From the NCBI GenBank assembly GCA_947462335.1, contig OX381715.1, positions 45,043,472 to 45,107,471 on the forward strand: a stretch of DNA of 64,000 bases. Reading direction: 5' to 3'. Of the stretch, positions 55,140 through 64,000 are shown one piece after another. Within the stretch, counting starts at the first letter, position 1. Every line of letters begins with the position of its first letter. Under the pieces are notes generated by a model that saw only the letters and a list, made by a program, of their open reading frames with translations, made no database searches and had not been told where the DNA came from. This stretch comes from Harmothoe impar (taxonomy: Eukaryota > Annelida > Polychaeta > Phyllodocida > Polynoidae). A program made the translations under genes and the position numbers.

Positions 55140-57956
55140 ATGGCTGCCAAATACCCTTCTATGAATTGGGATGCTTCTAATGTAGCAGAGACATTTACAC
55201 TTTTTAAACAGAGGCTACTCTTGGTATGTGAAGATAACGAAGTCACTGATGCCTCCAAGATAGCCAGAAAAATCAAGATAAGTGTAGGAGAAGAGGGTTT
55301 ACGCCGTATTAATGCATCTGGCCTTAGTGAAGTAGATCTAAAGAAACCGGAGAAATTATGGGATCTGTTTGAGAAACAGCTGAGAGTTGCGGTAAATTTC
55401 CGTATTGAGCGACTGAATTTGATGCAGTACCGACAGAAAAGCGGTGAGTCACTTGATGCTTTTGTCACACGTGCACGAACGCAGGGCTTGCGCTGTGAGT
55501 TTACAGACGCAGAGTTGCAGGAGCGCATTATCGAGCTTGTCATCGCCAGCACTCCCATTGCAGAGTTCCGGCGGGAACTCCTGGATAAAGACAAAACACT
55601 GACACTGCAAGAAACTCTCAACACTGGCCGACGACACGAAGCAACCGAGAAAGGCAATGAACAGATCCGAACTCTTCGCGAGAACACGACTGACCAGACT
55701 TCTATAGATCACGTCTCCAAAAAGAAGCCCTGTTGGAACTGTGGTCGTCACCACGCAATCCGAAGATGTCCGGCATTCAGGGATGAGTGTTCAGGATGCG
55801 GGAAACAAGGACACTGGGTAGAATTTTGCAGGTCGAAGCCCGAAGACACTGGCAACAGAGGCCAGAACACTCAAAGCAAATCCAGTTCCAAGCCCCAGAA
55901 ACACTATCCAAACGCAGGGAAGCAAAGGAAGAATGTGCATGCAGTAACTGCACATGAGAATGAGACACCTGGTAGCTCGGACGCAAGTGACCCTGGTAAC
56001 TATTCAGAAAGTTTCTACTGCATTAAGATGTCTGATAAGTGTTTCGATGCCATATTCAGATCTACACGCGATGAAGCGTATACTACAATCGGCATTAAGT
56101 GTCCAGGGTTAGACGGCACAAAGGGTCTCAGGCTGAAGCTTAACATTGGTGCCCAAGGTAACGCATTACCAGTATGCACTTTCAAGCAGATGTTTGGGGA
56201 CATCAACCCTGATGATGTGTTGTCACCTGTGGGCAAAACTAAGCTAACAGCCTATTCCGGTGAAGACATAAAATGCATCGGCAAGCTCACATGCGACTGC
56301 AAGTACGGCAGAGGAGACTGGGTACGCACAACGTTCTATGTTGTTGATGTGCCAGGACCGGTTGTGCTCGGTCTTCCTATGTGTGAGGCACTCAACTTAG
56401 TAACTATAAACTGTCATGTTGAGACCATAGTGGCCCAGCCAAGCCGGAGGGTCAACTCCCTGCAGGACCTTAAAAAGTCATTCCCTTGCCAATTTGACCA
56501 GATTGGAAGGTTCAAAGACCCAGCGAAGATATTGCTCAAACCTGATGCAGAGCCGTACATTGACCGTCCCAGGAAGTGTAATGTGAACCTTCTTCCCAAA
56601 ATCAAGGCCGAGTTAGGAAATATGGAGAAGAATGGCATAATCAGAAGAGTCAGGGAACATACCAACTGGTGCTCAAGCATTGTCTATAGCACGAAAGGTG
56701 ATGGTAGCTTGAGGGTATGTCTTGATCCGAAACATCTCAACAATGCGGTTAAAAGATGTCCTCATAAGACTCCCACATTAGAGGAAATCAACCCATTCTT
56801 TACAGGTGCAAAATACTTCAGCAAACTGGACGCAAAGGCTGGGTATTGGAGTGTTCCTCTGGAGGAGAGCAGTCAGTTACTTACCACTTTCCGCACACCT
56901 ATTGGTAGATATTGCTTTCAGAGGTTGCCATTTGGCCTGAACACTAGCCAAGACATATTCCAGCAACGAATGGATGAGATTTTGGAGGATCTTGATGGAT
57001 GTGTTGGCATCGCTGACGATATCTGTGTCTTCGGTTCCACAGAAGATGAGCATGATGCTAGACTCCTGAAGCTAATGGAAGCTGCCAAGATGCATGGTCT
57101 TGTTTTTAACTCGGCAAAGTGTGCTATAAAGAAGCAGTCAATTTCCTTTTTTGGAAACGTGTACAGTGAAGATGGCATATCACCAGATCCGGCCAAGGTG
57201 AAGGATATCCATGAGATGCCAGTCCCACAAGACCGAGAGGACCTACAACGCTTCCTAGGCCTACTAACATATCTGGGATCCTTTATTGCAAATCTCAGTA
57301 CACAAGCAGCCATACTTCGGGATCTGCTCAAAAAAGATGTCCCATTTGAGTGGTCAGACGACCATCAGCATGCGTTTGAGAAGCTCAAAGGAGCCATATC
57401 TGACCAAGCGAAAGTGGCCTTCTATGACTCCACCAAACCAATAGCGTTGGAGGTGGATGCATCACAAAAGGGCCTTGGTGCAGCATTGATACAGGAGGGC
57501 AAGCCTATAGCCTTTGCCTCCAAATCACTCACCAAGACACAATCAAATTATAGCAACATCGAGCGCGAGACACTAGCTCTTGTGCATGGGGTAGAAAGGT
57601 TCCATACATACCTGTATGGCAGATCTTTCACAATTGTATCTGACCACAAACCCCTTGAAATGATCTGTAGGAAGCCTATTATATCAGCACCCCCTCGACT
57701 CCAACGGATGTTGCTGAGGATACTCGGGTATGATTACAGTGTGGTATACCGGCCAGGAGAGGAGATGGTCCTATCAGACACTCTATCACGACTTCCAAAC
57801 CTGAACAATAAATCGGAAGTTAAACTGGATCTACGTGTTGACGGAATCTCATTTGACCTCATCAGCTTTAGCCCAGGCAAGCAGGCGGAGCTTCAACGAG
57901 AGACCCAACTATGCCCAGTGCTTAATGCCCTGGCAGAGGTAGTGTACCGTGGATGA
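55140..57956 (+). CDS. gag-pol polyprotein of element E (no integrase, altered protease)
   Basis: The start at 55140 (AAAATGGCT) is preferred over the upstream in-frame ATG 55086 for its context. Order: Gag; two zinc knuckles, CWNCGRHHAIRRC and CSGCGKQGHWVEFC (residues ~200-235); protease; RT with KLDAKAGYWSVPL, LPFGLNTSQDIF and GIADDICVFG; and RNase H with LEVDASQKGLGAALI and VSDHKPLE. The frame is fully open for about 939 residues. The protease active site reads LNIGAQ (codon AAC at 56142) where Asp-Thr/Ser-Gly is required. The frame stops soon after RNase H, so no integrase is encoded. Mag/C-clade-like by knuckle and RT style. Confidence 0.85.
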   Translation: MAAKYPSMNWDASNVAETFTLFKQRLLLVCEDNEVTDASKIARKIKISVGEEGLRRINASGLSEVDLKKPEKLWDLFEKQLRVAVNFRIERLNLMQYRQKSGESLDAFVTRARTQGLRCEFTDAELQERIIELVIASTPIAEFRRELLDKDKTLTLQETLNTGRRHEATEKGNEQIRTLRENTTDQTSIDHVSKKKPCWNCGRHHAIRRCPAFRDECSGCGKQGHWVEFCRSKPEDTGNRGQNTQSKSSSKPQKHYPNAGKQRKNVHAVTAHENETPGSSDASDPGNYSESFYCIKMSDKCFDAIFRSTRDEAYTTIGIKCPGLDGTKGLRLKLNIGAQGNALPVCTFKQMFGDINPDDVLSPVGKTKLTAYSGEDIKCIGKLTCDCKYGRGDWVRTTFYVVDVPGPVVLGLPMCEALNLVTINCHVETIVAQPSRRVNSLQDLKKSFPCQFDQIGRFKDPAKILLKPDAEPYIDRPRKCNVNLLPKIKAELGNMEKNGIIRRVREHTNWCSSIVYSTKGDGSLRVCLDPKHLNNAVKRCPHKTPTLEEINPFFTGAKYFSKLDAKAGYWSVPLEESSQLLTTFRTPIGRYCFQRLPFGLNTSQDIFQQRMDEILEDLDGCVGIADDICVFGSTEDEHDARLLKLMEAAKMHGLVFNSAKCAIKKQSISFFGNVYSEDGISPDPAKVKDIHEMPVPQDREDLQRFLGLLTYLGSFIANLSTQAAILRDLLKKDVPFEWSDDHQHAFEKLKGAISDQAKVAFYDSTKPIALEVDASQKGLGAALIQEGKPIAFASKSLTKTQSNYSNIERETLALVHGVERFHTYLYGRSFTIVSDHKPLEMICRKPIISAPPRLQRMLLRILGYDYSVVYRPGEEMVLSDTLSRLPNLNNKSEVKLDLRVDGISFDLISFSPGKQAELQRETQLCPVLNALAEVVYRG

Positions 57957-58013
57957 AAACAAGGGCAGTCTACCCTATGTTTTCTAGTTAAGTAGTTGTT
58001 ATGTAACAGTTAA

Positions 58014-58354
58014 CCCTTTCCCTGCTGGCCTTGAAAAATGCAATTTGGACCTTAACCACCGGCCCTATGCCATGAGAATATGTTAATATGTAAGTAAGTT
58101 ATCCCTGGCTCGATGGCTAAAGAGGGAAATAAGTTGCATTGGCTACAGAATTTACATTTTTCTGACAAGAGGACATGGTATTTATGCAGAAATATTTTTG
58201 GATTGGTTCAAAAATACTGAATATTTATTTCATAGGGTAGCGGTAGACAGGTGGTATTGCTGTCACTGGACAGCACTGTTGCTGCCCTATGGCAGCAGCG
58301 GTTTTTCAGGGGTATTTCAGATGCTGCCCAGAGGCAGCAGCGGCCCTTAAAGGG
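58014..58354. mobile_element. piggyBac-type MITE inside element E
   Basis: CCCTTT...AAAGGG ends flanked by TTAA on both sides (58010-58013, 58355-58358). TTAA duplication with CCCT termini is characteristic of piggyBac. Two GGCAGCAGCGG words sit in its right half. Confidence 0.8.
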
Positions 58355-58527
58355 TTAACAAATTAAGTTCATCTATAGTAAAAGACTTGTTCATACTCAT
58401 ATATAACAAACATTAAGGACTTATTCAATTGAGATGTAAGAGTTCATTGTAAGAGCGCTGCTCTCGATACCCCACGGACACAAACTCAAACTGTCATCAT
58501 GTAATGTTCTTCTTGTAACAAGGGGGA

Positions 58528-58671
58528 TGTTGTGATACCGACGTACACATGTTGTGACGTCACTACTTTGGGGGCACTTGGGCGACGAGCGGGATGGCGC
58601 ACATGGTTCATAAATACAATTCATCTTAAACCAAACTAGACTGCCTCCTTTTACTTATCAATATCACTTCA
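58528..58671 (+). repeat. 3' LTR of element E (144 bp)
   Basis: TGTTGTGATACC...ATCACTTCA, followed by CACCC. It gives the intact sequence from which the 5' remnant derives. Confidence 0.85.
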
Positions 58672-58676
58672 CACCC

Positions 58677-58712
58677 CGGGCCCTAAACCCCCTGTTCTTA
58701 AAAAATGTTCAC
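58677..58712. mobile_element. Right end of a TTA-type MITE
   Basis: CCCCCTGTTCTTAAAAAATG then TTCACTCCC resembles the right ends at 60332 and 61180. Element E seems to have landed in or beside this MITE. Confidence 0.45.
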
Positions 58713-58869
58713 TCCCTTTATTAGATACTGACAGATATCTGACAGGTACGCTCCCTTATGAGCCCTACCTACCCTTAAAACGACCATCTTTCCACGGATT
58801 GTTGATTTTGCTTGACATCTTCATGCATACCACAGGCCCCTTGGACCCCGACCGCGAGACCCTGACACT

Positions 58870-59098
58870 AGGTGAGTTCGGGGAGGGCCAAAATGATTAC
58901 TTTCGTAATTACCAAGACCAGCGTGCTCATACCTTGTGGTCTTGTGATAGACTCCTGCAGAGCACCAGCTTCAGCAGCAGAAGCTGGTTCTTTACAGTTG
59001 TTTACCTGAAGGTACGGGCACGCTGTTATCTGTAGGCCTACTAGTAATTACGAAAGGCCTTACGAAAGTAATCATTTTGGCCCTCCCCGAACTCACCT
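58870..59098. mobile_element. 229-bp foldback element
   Basis: A 38-bp exact inverted pair, AGGTGAGTTCGGGGAGGGCC and AAAATGATTACTTTCGTAA, returns at 59060-59098. No clear target duplication was seen. Confidence 0.75.
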
Positions 59099-59269
59099 TG
59101 TGCAACCTGACAAATTTGGCGCCAAAAATGGAGCAGGAAATGCAGATCCTCACAACTTTTCTCGCGAATCTAAATCTTGCGCCTTAATCTTATGATTCTT
59201 CACATTATAGATTTAGATTAACCTCAACCTTCCTCACAACTTTCAGTGCAAAAATGGATCTTCAGACTG

Positions 59270-59495
59270 CTGTCTAGTTTGGCTGCGAACCGCAGCTGAC
59301 GCATTACTGCGGCCACTGTGGTCCCTAGAGAGGGGCGTCGTCGTCCAAATCGTGCGGTCCAATCAGCGTATATCTTACAAGAAAGTGGGGCGCCGCGCGT
59401 GCGCGGCGCCCCACTCCCGTCCAAAATGGCGACTACTGAGCAGGAGGGGTCGTTTGTTGACAATGAATAGGGCTTCAGTTCTTGGAACTATGTAA
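59270..59495 (+). promoter_or_regulatory. CpG-rich promoter-like patch with possible first exon
   Basis: A sharp rise in GC and CpG, a CCAAT box (59359-59363), a perfect 14-bp-arm palindrome (GTGGGGCGCCGCGC, GT, complement; 59385-59414), and an AAAATGGCG start at 59424 followed by a donor-like ACTAT|GTAAGT at 59491. The ATG frame, MATTEQEGSFVDNE, stops before the donor. It could be a bidirectional promoter for the unknown gene or a lone CpG island. Confidence 0.35.
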
Positions 59496-59779
59496 GTACC
59501 GGTATACTATAGAATGAAACACAACACAGATCAAACAGATATGATCATGAATGCGAGGCCGATATCTCAGAACTTGAAGTCTTTTCTCTCGTTTCTTTTC
59601 ACACAAATTTCCAAGAGAACGTCATGTTATCGCCCATCGTCATACTACCGAAACATGCCACTACTATGGCACTAGCAGTAGGCCTAGCACTGCTACAGAG
59701 AGGTGAATATACATGGGTAAAATGTGACACGGGGAAGTGATATACGCACTGATATACGCACTACGGGGGGTGCGGGTGC

Positions 59780-60041
59780 GTGTAGTGCTACTATAGCCTA
59801 TACGCACGACGGGCTTGCGTATAACCCAAAAAAATTTGGACCCCTTGACCCGGGGGGGGGGGGGTGGGGGTGTAAAAAATGTAGACCCCTCTTGGGGGGG
59901 GGGTAAAAAAAATGTAACCTGTTTTGAGACAAAAAACCCGCTTGTTACTATGCTTCAAAGTTCAAAGGGCCTGCGCGCCGATTTTCGACCCATATTGGGG
60001 GGGGGTCAACATTTTTTACCCCAGCCTGGGCCCAGCATTTA
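59780..60041. repeat. G/C-run-rich sequence
   Basis: Alternating phrases such as TTGGACCCCTTGACC, TAGACCCCTCTTGGGGG and runs of 8-13 G. Related phrases recur inside the MITEs at 60042 and 60946. Open frames here are low-complexity artefacts. Confidence 0.7.
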
Positions 60042-60332
60042 GGGAGTGCTCATTTTTCAACAACAGGGGGGGGGGCGGTGAGATTTCGCGCGGAACGCGC
60101 GAAATTTTTTCACCCCCCCCCAAGAGGGGTCGAAATTTTTTACCCCCCCCCCCCCCCCCCCCCCCGGCAGTCCTAAAATCGCGTGCGTGCGCGCCCCTTT
60201 GTAGCATAGTAACGCGCGGGCTTTTTCCCTCAAAACAGGTTGAATTTTTTTAACCCCCCCAAAGAGGGGTCTAAATTTTTTACCCCCCCCCAAATCCACC
60301 ACCCCCCCTGTTGTTAAAAAATGAGCACTCCC
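60042..60332. mobile_element. 291-bp MITE, TTA-flanked (PIF/Harbinger-like)
   Basis: GGGAGTGCTCATTTTTCAAC and its complement form the ends, and TTA lies on both sides (60039-60041, 60333-60335). The interior has opposed G- and C-runs and GCGCGAAATTTTTT. Confidence 0.8.
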
Positions 60333-60409
60333 TTAGGTTGCTGATATTTGCTACTTGGAGATTTTAGGTGTAAGTTCCAAACGTGGACAAACGTGGACAA
60401 AACGTGATG

Positions 60410-60612
60410 GACACGTTTGAAACGTAATTTTTTTATGGTTTGCTAAATTCTCACGTTCCAAACGTGACATTTTTTATGGTTCGGCCCCCTGGGGGCCGAA
60501 CCATAAAGATTTTCACGTTTCAAACGTGAGAGTTTTGCAAACCATAAAAAAGTCACGTTTCAAACGTTATAGTCACGTTTTGCCCACGTTTGCTACACGT
60601 TTGCTACTTGGA
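60410..60612. repeat. Large palindrome with CACGTTTCAAACGTG words
   Basis: It is centred at 60490/60491 on GGCCCCCTGGGGGCC, with arms of about 78 bp holding ATGGTTCGG, CACGTTYCAAACGTG and ATGGTTTGC. ATTTGCTACTTGGAG flanks it at 60346-60360 and 60636-60650. A half copy is at 60780-60895. Confidence 0.8.
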
Positions 60613-60945
60613 GGCAGATTTTTCAAGTATCTCATATTTGCTACTTGGAGGGTTAAACATTTTTGAAATCATTTTCCTTCAAAATTGCATGGGACCAGGT
60701 CAAATGGCCATAGCAAATATGCAGGTTGCTTTTCAGACAAAAACAATGGAGACTGAACACAGTATAGGCTGATTTAGTTTCCAAACGTGAACAAAACGTG
60801 ACATGACGTTCCAAACGTGAAGGTGTAACCACTGTTCACGTCCAGACGTGAAATCACGTCTCAAACGTGCTTTTTTTTATGGTTCGGCCCCCTGATGTCT
60901 CGAGTGCTCTGATGTAGAAAAACATGAACATGAGCATGTTAATTA

Positions 60946-61180
60946 GGGAGTGATCATTTTTTTATCAACAGGGTAGTGGTGGGTTGGGGGGGGGAAATAT
61001 TTTGGACCCCTTGACCGGGGGGGAGGGGCAAACAAATTTGGACCCCTCTTGGGGGGGTTCAAAAAAATTTAACCTGTTTTGAGCCAAAAAGCCAGCGCGT
61101 TACGCGGATGTAAAAAATTTCGCGCGCTCCACGTGGAAACCCTCCACCCCCGTCCCTGTTGTTAAAAAATTATCACTCCC
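60946..61180. mobile_element. 235-bp MITE, TTA-flanked
   Basis: GGGAGTGATCATTTTTTTAT and end AAAAATTATCACTCCC, with TTA at 60943-60945 and 61181-61183. Same family as 60042-60332. Confidence 0.8.
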
Positions 61181-61183
61181 TTA

Positions 61184-61692
61184 GGCCACACTTTTTTTTA
61201 AATTTGGGTTAGTTAGTTAGTATTCCGTTTATTATACTGAATAACGTACAGAGGCCGCGGGCCCGGATTATGTAGGCCGCCGCACCAGGAAAGCCCAAAA
61301 TCAGAATAAAAATAAAATTTGAATTTTAGACTTTTTTTTTTAATCCCTCCGATGTGAAATCCAGAGAAGAAAAAAAAGCAGGAAAAAAATAAAAGATATA
61401 TGATATGATAAACCAAAAGAAAGCTAAAATCAACAGGAAACCTTTTCAAAAAAATATGTTTACCTAGATATTATTGTATTTCTATTGTCAGACCATCCTT
61501 TCTATTGTGGGTGGTCCTTTTTATTTTTCCCTCCCACATTGGGATATAGAGGTTTTCTGTAGACTTTACAAAAAATGAATAAAATGCCCAGAGGCTAACT
61601 TTTATTTTATTATTTTATTTTTTTTATTTCGTCCTCCGTGCGTTGATAAATTTTTGAAGGATCCGTAACCCAAATTTTAAAAAAGTGTGGCC
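61184..61692. mobile_element. 509-bp MITE sharing a TTA with its neighbour
   Basis: GGCCACACTTTTTTTTAAAT and its complement ending AAAGTGTGGCC are the ends. TTA at 61181-61183 (also the right flank of the previous MITE) and 61693-61695. The interior is A/T-run rich. Confidence 0.8.
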
Positions 61693-61695
61693 TTA

Positions 61696-62874
61696 CATGC
61701 CAAAGAGGGATTGTGAAGCAGTATTCATCAATAGGAAAGGCTACTGCTCACTGAACTGCACGATCAGTTTTGCTTTCATTCATATAGATGGTGTATAGAG
61801 ATCGTTATTTCAGTCTTCTTGTGCTATATTCTGGATTTTGATTAACAGACATGCAAACTCCTTATATTTCTCAGTTTTCTCAGATTTTCCCCCCTCCAAA
61901 TTGGTCGTTCTTGTGGTCCGTCCAGATACCATCGGAACTCTGTGTAACTTGTCTGTGTCTGGGTTGTGAAAGCTCAGATTAAAATCTGATTTCAGATCTT
62001 TTGGTCAAATTGGTCATTTTTGTGATTCGTCCACATCCGATGAGAAATCTGTTTCACATCATGCACATTTTTCCTCAATAGAAACAACCACTCTCTAAAA
62101 GGCCAGACCAAAAATATGGGCACATTATTTTAGAAAATGCATATTTATATATGTTTTGGCTTCACCTTCTGAAATTTATGCTATTATGGGTAAACCAAAT
62201 TTTGTCGGACTGCAAATAAAAATATATAGACAAATGCCAACGCCCATTTATATCGTCTCTGCCGTATTTCACGAGAGGGGCTTCACCTTCTAAAATTTAT
62301 GCTATTATGGGTTAACCAAATTTTGTCGGACTGCAAATAAAAATATATAGACAAATGCCAATGCCCATTTACGAGTGGGGGTTGGGGCCATATCCCACGA
62401 AGCTGCAGAATGTATGTGACAAGCCACAAAAAGTTCCAATAGTCCATGTTCTGTATTAGTTTTTATCCTTCAGAGGGTCAGGCTTGAGTTGAGCTTGGGA
62501 ACATGTATGGTTTTTGGCCATCCCATATATATATAGGAGATGTATATGACAACATGGGAGTAACCTATGTTTAGCTTGATAAAGTAATGGAGAGAATGAA
62601 TATGAGAATGAGTATATAAACAAAGGCTGGTTGTAGTCGAAACAAAATTGGTAAGTGACAGGTAATAAATTGTAGAAAGACATGCAAATACTTTTAATAT
62701 TTTGCTTAAAAAGAATTAGCATATTTCAGGATATTTCCCTATGTAGGGGAGCCATGAATGATACGTCAACTTTACATGGCCAAAATTATATCAGGTATTA
62801 AGGTTCATTTAAGTTCACCTACATAGGGGTTTTGTTCGTTGTCATAAGTATGTACACAACTTATTAGTACTCAC
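61696..62874. other. No gene; one ~120-bp direct duplication
   Basis: GGCTTCACCTTCTGAAATTT through ATATATAGACAAATGCC occurs at 62158-62240 and 62279-62361, with little divergence. Nothing else was recognised. Confidence 0.55.
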
Positions 62875-63024
62875 TCATCGATGTAATGCATCTCCCTGTA
62901 CAATTTCAGATAGCCTGTGACTCCAATAACCTCATCACACATATAGACCCATACTGCTTCTGCACAAGTACCCTCTGCATTTGCAGTGTTTGGGGACTCA
63001 GGGTAAGTGACCAGTTGTGTTGAA
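62875..63024 (-). CDS. Unrecognised host gene, exon 3 of 3 seen
   Basis: The acceptor GTTTTTTGTCAG and donor GATGA|GTGAGT bound 150 nt. Its first base T completes the AG split codon of the exon before. It reads STQLVTYPESPNTANAEGTC, then AEAVWVYMCDEVIGVTGYLK. The composition is protein-like, unlike the opposite strand. Family not recognised. Further exons to the left were not found. Confidence 0.45.
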
Positions 63025-63280
63025 CTGACAAAAAACTTCTTACCGTAAATTCATGCCTATTAAGTTTTGCACTTCAAGAGGAAAAACTTGCATAATATGT
63101 TTGATATTAAAATAAAGGAACCATCAATAATACCATGTGTGGCATATAGAATTGTCTTTAAGTCTGCAGCTTATGTACAAGCTCTTCAATTTATATTATA
63201 GTATTAAACTTGCCCTAATCAGATCCCCCTAGCAGATTTCATGGTATACATGTGTAAAGAACTGGCCCATCTTGCAATAC

Positions 63281-63494
63281 CTGGCCAATGTAAGACTGGT
63301 CACTTCTTTAATTCTAACTTTTCTAGCCATAGTTAAGAGCTGATCACTTGTTTGTGTGTTGCAGTTATGCACTGAAATCGTACATGATGAACACCATTCC
63401 ACCGCCCTACCACTCCCTGCCAAAGGGCGTACAATGAATGGCAAGCGTCTACCTGGTCCATCAAGGAGAGAACGATAGGCGGATGGAAACAGCG
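63281..63494 (-). CDS. Unrecognised host gene, exon 2 of 3 seen
   Basis: The exon is 214 nt, starting after ACTTACCTCAAG and ending GGCCAG|GTATTG. The first two bases complete a codon with the G left by the upstream exon. It contains LFPSAYRSLLDGPGRRLPFI, VEWCSSCTISVHNC (a Cys-rich patch) and LLTMARKVRIKEVTSLTLA. Phase agrees on both sides. Confidence 0.45.
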
Positions 63495-63888
63495 CTTGAG
63501 GTAAGTGGAGCCATCCAGTTCATTATAATTTTTGCCCCTTTTTAAGGCTAGCCATCCTAGAAGCCACACCCAATTGTGAAATAGTGTGAATGGTGCACGT
63601 GGGGTAAATTTGTAAGTTTAGTGGTGGGGTATAATTCAGAAAACCTTTCTGCACTTGTGTGGTGTCAAATTAAAGCTGGTTGTGCTTGGCAGCAGACAAT
63701 CGATTTATACTGAACTTTTGAGCTTTTCTCCTGAGTCAAGCCCTTATAAGTCCTATTCGCGTCAGAGTTTTCTGTATCCCTTACTATCAAAGTCCTATAT
63801 AGCCTGTGTTCCTACAATACAGGTGTGTCAATGCCAGTGGCGACTACCTGTACCATACCCCAGAGAGGGCAGCCAACGTTGTCGTTAC

Positions 63889-64000
63889 CTGTGCTTGTCA
63901 ATCTGGCGATCATGGACAGGGTCCCTGTTCTCGATGCACAAGATGATGGTGCAGACAGGTTCGAACCACAAAGGGAAGCCAGATCAGCCAAATGACTTGC
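63889..64000 (-). CDS. Unrecognised host gene, exon 1 seen (cut by window edge)
   Basis: It is open from the window edge to a donor CACAG|GTAACG. It reads ASHLADLASLCGSNLSAPSS, then RTGTLSMIARLTST. It leaves one base, matching the phase of the next exon. Ser/Ala-rich, no motif recognised. Confidence 0.4.

Larger units (their letters stand above)
54745..58671 (+). mobile_element. Gypsy-type element lacking integrase (element E)
   Basis: It is flanked by a CACCC duplication (54740-54744 and 58672-58676). The 3' LTR is 144 bp; the 5' LTR is a 40-bp remnant. One long gag-pol frame lies between, ending right after RNase H. A piggyBac-type MITE sits between pol and the 3' LTR. A purine run AAGGGGG precedes the 3' LTR. 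Confidence 0.88.

Noticed and set aside
59724..60302. Several glycine- or proline-rich ORFs on both strands
   Set aside because: They arise from G- and C-runs around MITEs and have no start context or motifs.
62909..63500. Two plus-strand exons with good AG and GTAAGT sites (62910-63002 and 63364-63500)
   Set aside because: Their frames are short or stop early and have poor composition. The minus strand gives three phase-matched exons with protein-like content over the same bases.

Overview
The window is eukaryotic nuclear DNA, most likely from a marine invertebrate. A mollusc is my first guess, amphioxus or a hemichordate are possible, and nothing in the sequence settles it. Evidence for a eukaryote: spliced exons with GT-AG junctions and matching phases, TATA-driven LTRs, many TA, TTA and TTAA insertion scars, and at least five retroelement classes (Gypsy LTR elements, a tyrosine-recombinase element of Ngaro type, a Penelope-like element, a LINE scrap, solo LTRs). 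I saw no rRNA, tRNA or CRISPR array.

The key host gene is telomerase reverse transcriptase (TERT) on the minus strand. Six exons between 28811 and 18282 join in compatible reading phases. They encode the N-terminal TEN domain, the basic linker and the start of the RNA-binding region. The catalytic RT exons lie left of the window and the first exon was not found to the right. The TERT introns have filled with transposons. A second, unrecognised minus-strand gene has three phase-compatible exons at 62875-64000.

Layout. 1-5227: 3' part of a plus-strand Gypsy-like element with an intact 1069-residue extra ORF after pol and a 484-bp 3' LTR. 5228-17817: a related minus-strand element (LTR, gag, PR, RT, IN, extra ORF), decayed and joined tail to tail to the first. 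Its pol is split by a third, plus-strand, deleted element (10116-13749). 17818-31500: TERT exons among MITEs, dispersed repeats, a 500-bp microsatellite and a solo LTR nested in a MITE. 31519-35534: Ngaro-like element with split direct repeats. 35.6-38.4 kb: LINE fragment, a possible exon, a dispersed repeat. 38435-44132: three inverted-repeat elements, the largest carrying a 2-kb array of hairpin-forming ~52-bp repeats. 45.4-46.4 kb: a ~130-bp tandem repeat. 47.8-53 kb: LTR fragment and a Penelope-like element (RT plus GIY-YIG endonuclease) with a hammerhead-like motif. 54745-58671: a Gypsy element lacking integrase and holding a piggyBac-type MITE. 58.8-61.7 kb: foldback elements, a GC-rich promoter-like patch and TTA-flanked MITEs.

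The best candidate for something undescribed is the extra downstream ORF of the Gypsy-like family. It occurs in the same place in two divergent copies, carries Cys/His-rich finger-like motifs and an Arg/Ser-rich tract, and in one copy has its own TATA-like box. The hairpin-array element and the iterated-motif inverted-repeat element come next.
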